NCBI GenBank assembly: GCA_021736615.1
Contig: JAIPFN010000113.1
Location: 1 to 17,394, forward strand
DNA length: 17,394 nucleotides
Direction: 5' to 3'
DNA from: Phycisphaerae bacterium
GTDB lineage: Bacteria; Planctomycetota; Phycisphaerae; Sedimentisphaerales; Anaerohalosphaeraceae
The notes under the pieces: model-generated
What the model saw: the letters and a program-made list of their open reading frames with translations, nothing else
Told to the model about the DNA's origin: nothing
Databases searched by the model: none
Part shown: positions 1 to 6,227 of the stretch, piece by piece
Layout: the number at the start of each line of letters is the position of its first letter
Position numbering within the stretch: the first letter of the stretch is position 1
Made by a program: the position numbers and the translations under genes

Positions 1-85
1 ACTCAAAGTCGTCTTTGGCAAAAGTCTTGCCGGCCTGGGAAATAACTTTTAGTCTTCTAACAATGTTAAACCAGTCTATGCTCAT
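1..85 (-). CDS. Probable Nudix hydrolase, N-terminal fragment (runs off the left edge)
   Basis: Only the first 28 codons are inside the window. The ATG at 85-83 has an AGGA Shine-Dalgarno-like sequence five bases upstream and lies 21 bp after the stop of the zinc-ribbon gene, so the two are probably one transcript. The peptide begins MSIDWFNIVRRLKVISQAGK and continues with TFAKDDFE. The pattern W-x5-RL-x4-QAG-x3-(S/A)KD-x(Y/F)(D/E) is the N-terminal helical segment that precedes the catalytic domain in YjhB-like Nudix hydrolases, which act on ADP-ribose or nucleoside diphosphates linked to other groups. The Nudix box itself would lie outside the window, so the family call rests on the N-terminal pattern alone. 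Confidence 0.55.
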   Translation of the reverse strand, partial: MSIDWFNIVRRLKVISQAGKTFAKDDFE

Positions 86-106
86 AATGTTCCTGTTCAA
101 ATATTA

Positions 107-580
107 CTACCAAAAGAAAAGGTCTACTAATTCACCGATCCATCGCAGAATTGCGGCGGTGTGTCTTGTTTTCTTGTCGGATTTGATGATCGCCTTTCCG
201 ATCTCAGCGACTCGCGGGTCTCCCTTTATATATTCGGCGATTTGCATAAGCTCGCCAATATCTGTCCATAGCCCGCCGCATTGGCCGCATTTATCAATGA
301 AGACGTTTGAGTCGGCGGCGTAATTTAAATTCTTCATAACAAGCCCGCAATCCGGGCACATTCTAAGCCCCTCCTGCCGGTTTGGTTTTTCGATTTTGCG
401 AGGTTGGAGAAATGTCGATGGTTCCGGTGTATTGACTTCTCCGTCTGCGATCATTTTGTCAACAACAGTTTTAAGGCCGGAAGAGTCGAACCATATACCC
501 TCACAGAGCGGACATATCCCGACGTTACATCCATGTAAGTCAACGATACTTAAACTTCCATCACAGGCCGGGCAATGCAT
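107..580 (-). CDS. Small protein with two TFIIB-type zinc ribbons
   Basis: This 157-residue protein has two copies of the zf-TFIIB zinc ribbon. The first uses C3, C6, C23 and C26, ending in CPLCEGIWFD. The second uses C75, C78, C98 and C101, ending in CGQCGGLWTD. Both carry the family signature C-x2-C-x-G-x-W-x-D after the second cysteine pair. No catalytic domain is visible. The C-terminus, about 45 residues, is helical and ends in a hydrophobic LVDLFFW. Such proteins are widespread and mostly uncharacterised; binding to nucleic acid or protein is possible but not shown. I chose the ATG at 580 because AGGAG sits five bases upstream. A GTG at 598 would extend the frame by six codons but would place that Shine-Dalgarno sequence inside the gene. 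It is probably co-transcribed with the Nudix fragment downstream. Confidence 0.8.
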   Translation of the reverse strand: MHCPACDGSLSIVDLHGCNVGICPLCEGIWFDSSGLKTVVDKMIADGEVNTPEPSTFLQPRKIEKPNRQEGLRMCPDCGLVMKNLNYAADSNVFIDKCGQCGGLWTDIGELMQIAEYIKGDPRVAEIGKAIIKSDKKTRHTAAILRWIGELVDLFFW

Positions 581-689
581 ATTAACTCCTGAGAACACTT
601 TGTACCAACAAGGTCACGGCAGCGTTAGTTGCCTGAATTACACTTTAGATTGATTATCAGTTTCTGATGCCCTATTCTGAGAGCTTGCG

Positions 690-801
690 GGGCTGTTGCC
701 GAAATGAAAAATAACAAAATTAACGTACAGTCAGCAGCCTTTAAGGGCAGTCAGGTGCGATGTTGGCTTCCAGCCGACATTACAGGGTTAGGCAACAGCC
801 C
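690..801. mobile_element. MITE-like element, 112 bp, with terminal inverted repeats and target duplication
   Basis: The left end GGGCTGTTGCC (690-700) is the exact reverse complement of the right end GGCAACAGCCC (791-801). The same six bases, CTTGCG, lie immediately outside both ends (684-689 and 802-807), as expected for a target-site duplication. The 90-bp interior has no useful open reading frame. Its left half is AT-rich, and its right half can form a small hairpin (about 762-780, TGTTGGC pairing with GCCGACA). This combination is typical of a miniature inverted-repeat transposable element moved by a transposase encoded elsewhere. I cannot assign an IS family. It lies 20 bp downstream of the xylB stop and upstream of the zinc-ribbon gene. 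A structured RNA closed by the same 11-bp stem is the alternative, but the flanking duplication favours transposition. Confidence 0.65.
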
Positions 802-826
802 CTTGCGCTCTCGCGCTTTTGGTTTT

Positions 827-2308
827 TTACAGCTTTTCGTTCAGCACTTCCAGCCATTTTGCGTAGGCTTGTTTTGTTTGCTCTATTTCGCCTGCTTTTG
901 GCTCTATTGTTTTTGTTTTTTTGAATCCTACGAACGCTTCTTTGAAGCTGCTGTAAGTGCCTGCTCCGACGCCTGCACCGCGGGCGGCTCCTTGTGAACC
1001 GTCTGTGTTATACAGTTCTACTGTCGCGCCGGTGACGTTTGCGAAAGTGGACGCGAAGATGTCGCTTAGGAACATATTGGCGTCTCCTGCCCGGACGGTG
1101 TTTACTTCTACGGACATTCCTTCAAGTATTTCGAATCCGTAGTTAAGCGCGAATACGATGCCTTCCTGTGCGGCTCGGAGGACGTGGCCGATGTCGTGGG
1201 TGTTGAAGTTTATTCCGCTTAAGCATGCTCCGATGTCTTTGTTTTCAAGCGTTCGTTCGGCACCGTTTCCGTATGGCAGTATCGAAAGCCCGTTTGCTCC
1301 GATAGGTGCTTTTGACGCCAGTTCGTTCATCTGAGGGTAGTCTTTGCCGGTAACTGTATTATGCTTGAGCCAACTGTTGAGTATGCCGGTTCCGCCGACG
1401 CACAGCAGTGCTCCGTTGCGGGTTACCTCATTGGTATTGTTTACGTGCACGAACGTGTTTACGCGTGATTTGGGGTCATAGGTCGGTTTGTCTCCGATGC
1501 CGTAGACAACGCCGCTGGTGCCTGCGGTGGCGGCAACTTCTCCGGGTTCGAGTACATTAAGAGAGAATGCGTTGTTGGGCTGGTCGCCGGCGCGGTATGC
1601 GATTTTGGTGCCTGCTTTTAGCCCGAGTTCTGCGGCTGCTTGTTTGCTGAGGACGCCCTGATCGCCGAAAGTCGGCACGATGTCAGGGAGAATGTCTTTG
1701 GAGAAGCCCAGGTGGTCCATTACGAAGTTGGCGATTTGTTTGCATTTAAAGTCCCACAGTATGCCCTCGGAGAGACCCGATTGTGTCGTGCAGATTTCGC
1801 CGGTCATCTTCATGGCCAGGTAATCGCCTGGGAGCATGATCTTGTCGATCTTGTCGAATATGCGCGGTTCGTTTTCCTTGACCCATGCGAGCTTGGTCGC
1901 GGTGAAATTGCCGGGGTAGTTGAGCAGGTGTTCAAGGCAGTGATCGCCGCCAAGTGTCGCAGTGGCTTTTTCGCCGTATGGTACGGCCCGGCTGTCGCAC
2001 CAGATAATAGAAGGGCGTAAAACCTCTTTGTTCTTATCGACGCAAACAAGGCCGTGCATCTGGTATGTTATCCCGATGGCGGCAATGTCGGCGGTGTCGA
2101 TATCCGCGGCGGCAAGCATCTCGGCTGTGGCGAGTTTGACATTGTCCCACCACCACTGCGGGTCCTGCTCGGCCCATCCGGCCTGTCTGGCAATTATCTC
2201 CATCTCCTTCTTAGGAGAGGTCGCAGAAGCGACGACAGCGCCAGTCTCGGCGTCCATAAGAGTAGCTTTAATTGAAGAAGTCCCGGAATCGTAACCAATC
2301 AAATACAT
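827..2308 (-). CDS. xylB: Xylulokinase (FGGY carbohydrate kinase)
   Basis: A 493-residue FGGY-family sugar kinase, normal length for the family. It phosphorylates D-xylulose to xylulose 5-phosphate with ATP in the cytoplasm, feeding the pentose phosphate pathway. The N-terminal phosphate-binding motif is GYDSGTSSIKATL (5-17). The sugar-binding stretch is YQMHGLV (82-88), followed by LRPSIIWCDSRA (97-108), typical of xylulokinases. The second half contains RAGDQPNNAF (239-248), whose Asp242 is the likely catalytic base, and GTSGVVYGI (263-271) of the ATP-binding region. The ATG at 2308 has AAAAAAGGA about eight bases upstream. No xylose isomerase or transporter is visible nearby, so the exact pentulose substrate is inferred from motifs. 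A related FGGY pentulose kinase is possible. Confidence 0.88.
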   Translation of the reverse strand: MYLIGYDSGTSSIKATLMDAETGAVVASATSPKKEMEIIARQAGWAEQDPQWWWDNVKLATAEMLAAADIDTADIAAIGITYQMHGLVCVDKNKEVLRPSIIWCDSRAVPYGEKATATLGGDHCLEHLLNYPGNFTATKLAWVKENEPRIFDKIDKIMLPGDYLAMKMTGEICTTQSGLSEGILWDFKCKQIANFVMDHLGFSKDILPDIVPTFGDQGVLSKQAAAELGLKAGTKIAYRAGDQPNNAFSLNVLEPGEVAATAGTSGVVYGIGDKPTYDPKSRVNTFVHVNNTNEVTRNGALLCVGGTGILNSWLKHNTVTGKDYPQMNELASKAPIGANGLSILPYGNGAERTLENKDIGACLSGINFNTHDIGHVLRAAQEGIVFALNYGFEILEGMSVEVNTVRAGDANMFLSDIFASTFANVTGATVELYNTDGSQGAARGAGVGAGTYSSFKEAFVGFKKTKTIEPKAGEIEQTKQAYAKWLEVLNEKL

Positions 2309-2323
2309 TGTATAAGTCCTTTT

Positions 2324-2350
2324 TTAGCAATTAGCAATTAGCGATTAGCC
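2324..2350. repeat. Tandem heptamer repeat TTAGCAA in the xylB leader
   Basis: Four head-to-tail heptamers are visible: TTAGCAA (2324-2330), TTAGCAA (2331-2337), TTAGCGA (2338-2344) and the partial TTAGCC (2345-2350). In xylB orientation they read as GCTAAT repeats and end just before its Shine-Dalgarno sequence. The ten bases CTAATTGCTA recur just upstream of the 837-residue gene at 6190-6199. Whether this is a slippage repeat, a dispersed genomic repeat or a regulatory element cannot be decided from one window. Confidence 0.5.
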
Positions 2351-2360
2351 TTCAGCGGCT

Positions 2361-2466
2361 GGATTGACTTTCTTTTTACCATTTTTCAGGGGAATTGACA
2401 ATCTTTTTCCAGAAAACAGAAAGCTTTTGAGGGATTAAGGTTAAAAATTCAGTGGTATTGACTTTG
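2361..2466. promoter_or_regulatory. Repeated ATTGAC motif upstream of xylB (candidate operator region)
   Basis: ATTGAC occurs three times: at 2363-2368, 2394-2399 and 2458-2463. The first two lie in longer imperfect direct repeats (2361-2380 and 2392-2411, 15 of 20 positions identical, both including TCTTTTT) with a 31-bp period, about three helical turns. The region is between the terminator of the S49 protease gene and the xylB start, so it should contain the xylB promoter. No convincing -35/-10 pair stands out on the minus strand. Regulator binding is only a suggestion. Confidence 0.3.
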
Positions 2467-2481
2467 CTTAAAGGTTAAAGA

Positions 2482-2522
2482 AAAACGGAACCCGGATAAA
2501 TTGGCTTTCCGGATTCCGTTTT
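2482..2522 (-). terminator. Rho-independent terminator of the S49 protease gene
   Basis: The arms 2482-2496 and 2508-2522 pair over 15 bases with an 11-base loop. On the minus strand the one non-Watson-Crick position is a U-G wobble, and the stem is followed by a T-rich run (GTTTTTCTTT). It starts about 30 bp after the protease stop codon. The plus-strand side also ends in a six-T run, so it could work in both directions. Confidence 0.85.
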
Positions 2523-2553
2523 TTGTATTCACAGTTTTTAATGCAGGTTTGGC

Positions 2554-4062
2554 CTAAAACCCCATGTTGTTTAGTTTTGTTACCGCGGTGTTGTATTTGA
2601 GCTGTAGTTCCCTTATCGTTTTTCCTTCCGGCAATGCTGCGGGGTATTGTTTTGCGATTTTTGCCGCCCTTGAGTAGTATACAAGAAGGTCGTCCAGTAT
2701 ATACGCCAGTTCTGTCGCCAGTCGCTGCTGCTGCAGCAAGTATGGGTTGACGTACGAATCGGCTACTTCCTGTTGGAGATTTGCGAGTTCCTGCCTGGTC
2801 AGATTGCCGTTTTTGCGATAGTCATCGGCACTTTGGCGTACGACATTCTTATTATCCCTATTCCGTATCAGCCGGTTTTCGTAGGCTTTTCTTTCCAGGC
2901 GTCTTAACCTTTCATCTTCTCTTGAAGGGGCGTTTTTCAGTGCCGCCGAAGATACTTCTTTCATATTCTTTTCGATCTCTTCTGCCTGGCTTTCCAGTTC
3001 TTCCATTCCGGCGAAATACTTTAACAATTGAATCTTGCTCTTGGCAAATTGTCTTACCTGGAGATTGATCCTGTTTGTGTCAATAACCTTTAAGCCATCG
3101 GCCTTAAGATCCTTTATTACTTCATCACGCGAAGAAACGATTGCATCAGCCATTTTGGTATACATAGCGTCCTTTGCGGAAAGGGTTATCGCGTATGTAC
3201 TTTGCTGCGTTTTATCGCTTTCATCGTCTTTGGAGCGATTCCCATCCTGGTATATTGTCGACGCTGTTGACCAGGTCCTGACAATAGCACTTGAACCTTT
3301 ATCGCCTTTGTGGACAATATTCCGCGAACCCTGTTCGTCGGTGACGACTTCGACGACCTCAACATTACGGTCGACCAAAGCCATTGCCATCGCGGCGGGG
3401 CGTTTATTCTTTTCGGCAAACGTCGATAGGTAAGCAGCGAATGAAGCAATGCTTTTCGGGGTAAACGTGTCCTGCCACTGAGAGGGTCCCTCTTGCCGTA
3501 TTGTCGCGTCTATCGGGGCGGCTATTGTTCCTATTTGAGCATGCGGGGCGATATAAATTTTGTCGCAGGCAAGGGCGATACCGGCTGCTGCCGAGAATGC
3601 ACCACCGTATTTTTTGCCGGTAATAAACGCAAAGATCGGGCAGTTGTAACTTTTTCTGATTGAGTCGCAGACCTGTTTCATGTACGCGCCGCGTCCTCCG
3701 GGAGAGTCGATTTCGAGTATGATGCAGCAGGTGCCATTGTTAGCTGCTTCTTCGATGGTTTTAGCCAGTGTTTTAGAGACGGTATCGGAAAGGATGATGT
3801 CCTGATCATCGATGCCGATAACGACCAGGTTTTCCTTGCGGCCCCTGGCGTTATAAGTAATGTCATATTCGTCGATGAGAACGGTTTTGCCGAAAAACTT
3901 GCCGTCCTTCTCTTCGTATATGCGGGTTTTTTTTCCAAGGGTCCTGTTAGTCGGATACCCGTAGAAAGTCTCTCCGCTCTGGCGGTGCTTAAAAAAATCG
4001 CCGCTGCAAAAAGATGAAAGCAAAATTACTATGATTGAGGCACTTCTAATATATTTGATCAT
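2554..4062 (-). CDS. Exported S49/ClpP-class serine protease
   Basis: A 502-residue protein. Residues 1-20 form a hydrophobic export signal (MIKYIRSASIIVILLSSFCS). A cysteine at 19 suggests a lipoprotein, but Phe at -1 makes the lipobox non-standard. Residues 80-185 have the crotonase-like fold of signal-peptide-peptidase/NfeD-type proteases: IILEIDSPGG (114-123), then KKYGGAFSAAAGIALACDKI (150-169), where Ser157 is the likely nucleophile, then PHAQIGTIAAP (173-183). Beyond about 330 the protein is charged and probably coiled coil, without a NfeD OB domain or membrane anchors. I chose the ATG at 4062 because AGGAG lies seven bases upstream and a TATAAT box lies 40 bases upstream. The frame stays open to 4293. 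It may cleave membrane or envelope peptides; its substrate is unknown. It is monocistronic, with its own terminator. Confidence 0.7.
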   Translation of the reverse strand: MIKYIRSASIIVILLSSFCSGDFFKHRQSGETFYGYPTNRTLGKKTRIYEEKDGKFFGKTVLIDEYDITYNARGRKENLVVIGIDDQDIILSDTVSKTLAKTIEEAANNGTCCIILEIDSPGGRGAYMKQVCDSIRKSYNCPIFAFITGKKYGGAFSAAAGIALACDKIYIAPHAQIGTIAAPIDATIRQEGPSQWQDTFTPKSIASFAAYLSTFAEKNKRPAAMAMALVDRNVEVVEVVTDEQGSRNIVHKGDKGSSAIVRTWSTASTIYQDGNRSKDDESDKTQQSTYAITLSAKDAMYTKMADAIVSSRDEVIKDLKADGLKVIDTNRINLQVRQFAKSKIQLLKYFAGMEELESQAEEIEKNMKEVSSAALKNAPSREDERLRRLERKAYENRLIRNRDNKNVVRQSADDYRKNGNLTRQELANLQQEVADSYVNPYLLQQQRLATELAYILDDLLVYYSRAAKIAKQYPAALPEGKTIRELQLKYNTAVTKLNNMGF

Positions 4063-4101
4063 AAAAAAACTCCTTAATAGACGTCTTTTCTTATATACGG
4101 C

Positions 4102-4130
4102 ATTATACACTAAAAGGCTTAAAAAAAACA
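4102..4130 (-). promoter_or_regulatory. Probable promoter of the S49 protease gene
   Basis: The minus strand has a perfect TATAAT (4107-4102) preceded by GTG. At a 17-base spacing the -35 region is only a T-rich TGTTTT (4130-4125). Transcription would start near 4095 and give a leader of about 33 bases with the AGGAG just before the ATG at 4062. The -10 box is convincing and the -35 is weak. Confidence 0.55.
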
Positions 4131-4483
4131 GCAGAAGACTAATGACAAGGAGCAAAATATCAAAAAAATGGCATATTACGGAATTTCTTTGGAATCCCAG
4201 GTAAAATAGGCATATTAGGGTGTTTGGGTGGCGATTCGGTTTTCGGGTTGCGTTTGTCTGTATTTTAAGGGGTTTTGTGTACTTCTGGCTCAATAGTAAG
4301 GTTTAAAAAAATTACTTCTTAAAAAAGTTGCAAATATAACGTTTATGACTGTTGCTGAAGTTTTTTCCTCAAAGGAATAATATTTTTCCTGGTTCTTTAA
4401 ATATATAGTTGCTTAGACATTTTTTCGGGCTAATTCTGTATAGTATTTTCAAGGCGCATTTTTGTAAAAGCCAGCTTTTTTCC

Positions 4484-4511
4484 TTGCATTTTGCGATAAA
4501 TGACATAAAAT
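4484..4511 (+). promoter_or_regulatory. Candidate aroDE promoter giving a leaderless transcript
   Basis: TTGCAT (4484-4489) and TAAAAT (4506-4511) are separated by 16 bases and match the sigma70 consensus well. The expected start point, six to eight bases after the -10 box, falls at or next to the ATG at 4519. No Shine-Dalgarno sequence precedes that ATG, which fits a leaderless mRNA. Confidence 0.5.
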
Positions 4512-4518
4512 TGTTATT

Positions 4519-6066
4519 ATGACTTATCTTGCAGTTCCAATTTCAGCCAGAACTGTCTCTGAGGCGTGCGAACAGATCAAACAGGCAATATCTGCCGGTG
4601 CTGAAATGCTTGAGTTTCGGGTAGACTACATTGACGGTGTCACGACCGCCGACCTTGCCCAATTGCTTGCACTTGCCGGAGAGTCGACCTTGCCCGTTAT
4701 CGTTACCTGCCGTGATTGTTCCGAGGGCGGTTCGGGCGATCTTTCTTTGGAATTGAGGGTTTCGATACTCGTAGAGGCGATAAAAAAAGGTGCCGATTTT
4801 GTCGACTGCGAGTACGTTAATTATCGTAATCCAGATGTGCGGAAGCGCATTGACGAAGCATTGGCCGAATCTTCCAAAACACGTCTTATCCTTTCGGCTC
4901 ATGATTTTAATGGGCCGTTTTCTGCTCTTGCCGCACTTTACGATGAGATTTACGCTTTTTGCCCGCAGGCAGTTGTCAAACTTGTTTACAAGGCAAATCA
5001 TATCAATGAATGTTTTGTGGCAATCGATCTGCTCAAAAATAAAAAGGGTGATGCTATCGTTCTTTGCATGGGCGAAGATGGTTTGATAAGCAGGGTACTG
5101 GCCAAAAAATACGGCTCGCTGGTTACGTTCGGCTGTCTTAGCGATGAAGCGTCGACCGCTCCGGGGCAGCTTGGTGTTAAAGAGCTTAAGGAACTTTACC
5201 GGTGGGACCATATCGACGCAAATACAAAAGTTTACGGCGTCATCGGATGCCCGGTCGGTCATTCGCTAAGTCCGGCGATCTTTAACGCGTGCTTTGACCG
5301 GCAAGGCGTCAATGCGGTTTACCTTCCCATACTTGTCAAAGGCGAAAAGGGCTTATTCAATGAATTTATGGGTAATATCGAGAGCCGGGAAACGGGTTTT
5401 TCGGGCTTTAGCGTTACGATACCGCATAAGGCGAATGCCCTTGATTATGTCGATCTGTCCGGCAACCAGATCGAACCGTTGGCGGCGACTATCGGGGCGG
5501 TTAATACTCTTAAGATCGGTTTTGGCGGGCTTGTAAGCGGGTTTAATACAGATTACGCCGGAGCTATGAACGCATTGCTTGCCGAGATGGGAATCGGCAA
5601 ACATGGTCTTCACAACATAAAAGCGGCGGTCGTCGGGGCAGGCGGAGTCGCTCGCGCCATAGGTGCAGGTCTTACCGATGTCGGGGCAAGGGTCGTGATT
5701 TATAACCGCACGGTTGCAAAGGCAAAATCGCTTGCAGAGGAATTTAAGTGCAGCTATGCGTCTATAGACAAGGTGGGCGCAATAGATGCCGGTGTCGTTA
5801 TCAATTGTACCAGCATCGGGATGCATCCTAAGGTCGATGCCAGCCCGGTGCCTGCCGAAAGCATTAAAAGCGATATGGTTGTTTTCGATACTGTATATAA
5901 TCCGCTTGAAACCTTGCTTTTGAAATTCGCAAAAGATGCAGGGGCAAAAACCGTCACCGGTGCAGAGATGTTCGTGCGACAGGCGATGGCACAGTATAAG
6001 ATTTTTACAGGCAAAGAGGCTGACGAGGAACTGATGAGACAAACGGTTCTAAAATGCCTATTGTAG
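4519..6066 (+). CDS. aroDE: Bifunctional 3-dehydroquinate dehydratase / shikimate dehydrogenase
   Basis: A 515-residue fusion that performs steps three and four of the shikimate pathway: 3-dehydroquinate to 3-dehydroshikimate, then NADPH reduction to shikimate. Residues 1-225 are a type I dehydroquinase. LEFRVDYIDG (31-40) is the N-terminal strand, His128 in LSAHDF is the general acid/base, and Lys154 in VVKLV is the Schiff-base lysine. Residues 236-515 are AroE: IGCPVGHSLSP (242-252) binds shikimate, Lys304 in TIPHK and Asp344 in FNTD are the catalytic pair, GAGGVARA (373-380) is the dinucleotide loop, NRT (396-398) favours NADP, and Gln488 lies in the last helix. Every key residue is present, so both halves should be active. 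The same fusion occurs in plants, Chlamydiae and Planctomycetes. No Shine-Dalgarno is visible before the ATG. Confidence 0.95.
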   Translation: MTYLAVPISARTVSEACEQIKQAISAGAEMLEFRVDYIDGVTTADLAQLLALAGESTLPVIVTCRDCSEGGSGDLSLELRVSILVEAIKKGADFVDCEYVNYRNPDVRKRIDEALAESSKTRLILSAHDFNGPFSALAALYDEIYAFCPQAVVKLVYKANHINECFVAIDLLKNKKGDAIVLCMGEDGLISRVLAKKYGSLVTFGCLSDEASTAPGQLGVKELKELYRWDHIDANTKVYGVIGCPVGHSLSPAIFNACFDRQGVNAVYLPILVKGEKGLFNEFMGNIESRETGFSGFSVTIPHKANALDYVDLSGNQIEPLAATIGAVNTLKIGFGGLVSGFNTDYAGAMNALLAEMGIGKHGLHNIKAAVVGAGGVARAIGAGLTDVGARVVIYNRTVAKAKSLAEEFKCSYASIDKVGAIDAGVVINCTSIGMHPKVDASPVPAESIKSDMVVFDTVYNPLETLLLKFAKDAGAKTVTGAEMFVRQAMAQYKIFTGKEADEELMRQTVLKCLL

Positions 6067-6123
6067 GGCGGGCCTAAGTGTCCGCCCATTTGTTGAATAT
6101 ACGTAGGGTGGGCCATGCCCACG
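6063..6123. repeat. Two related palindromic repeats at the aroDE stop codon
   Basis: Copy 1 begins GTAGGGCGGGCC (6063-6074) and folds with GGGCGG (6066-6071) pairing CCGCCC (6082-6087). Copy 2 begins GTAGGGTGGGCC (6103-6114) and folds with GTGGGC (6108-6113) pairing GCCCAC (6117-6122). The first twelve bases differ at one position, so they look like two members of one dispersed palindromic repeat family. The aroDE TAG stop (6064-6066) lies inside copy 1. Either hairpin could slow transcription or protect the mRNA end, but neither has a proper T-run. Confidence 0.55.
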
Positions 6124-6139
6124 CTGTAATTTAAAGTTT

Positions 6140-6199
6140 CATTGTCTATTCAATAGCTGTTGAGCGAAGCGAAATCTGCCTTTGGCGGACTAATTGCTA
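6140..6199 (+). other. Leader of the 837-residue gene with a small hairpin
   Basis: TCTGCC (6175-6180) can pair with GGCGGA (6184-6189) around a TTT loop, with one wobble pair. The ten bases CTAATTGCTA (6190-6199) follow directly and match the heptamer repeats in the xylB leader. The Shine-Dalgarno sequence AAAGGGGA (6216-6223) follows. No clear -35/-10 pair was found. Confidence 0.35.
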
Positions 6200-6227
6200 T
6201 TTAACAAATTGGTTAAAGGGGATTGCT

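Larger units (their letters stand above)
4063..4518. other. Long AT-rich divergent intergenic region
   Basis: 456 bp between the leftward protease gene and rightward aroDE. It holds the two facing promoters described separately. The minus-strand frame upstream of the protease start is open to 4293 and would encode a hydrophobic segment, but it is AT-rich and the promoter lies inside it. I found only very short open frames without proper ribosome sites on the plus strand and no clear RNA hairpin. Confidence 0.6.

Noticed and set aside
15..323. 102-codon plus-strand open frame across the left edge
   Set aside because: It runs antisense to the zinc-ribbon gene and the Nudix fragment, which have clear motifs and ribosome sites; its own translation shows no family pattern.
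656..668. Small perfect hairpin ATCAG-TTT-CTGAT upstream of the zinc-ribbon gene
   Set aside because: A five-pair AT-rich stem is expected by chance and has no T-run or regulatory context.
806..820. Possible plus-strand terminator (GCGC-TCTC-GCGC followed by TTTT)
   Set aside because: The stem is only four base pairs, there is no plus-strand gene upstream for it to end, and the minus-strand side has no T-run after the stem.
4141..4203. 20-codon plus-strand frame beginning MTRSKISKKW
   Set aside because: It has no upstream ribosome site or promoter and stops within an AT-rich gap; nothing supports translation.
4063..4293. 77-codon N-terminal extension of the protease frame, encoding a membrane-like segment (DILLLVISLLLFFLSLLV) followed by KKRR
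   Set aside because: The AGGAG plus ATG at 4062 and the TATAAT inside the extension both point to a later start, and T-rich DNA readily gives Leu/Phe runs. A membrane-anchored longer form is not fully excluded.
4543..5262. 239-codon minus-strand open frame
   Set aside because: It is antisense to the dehydroquinase half of aroDE and has no family motif; a shadow of the codon usage of the real gene.
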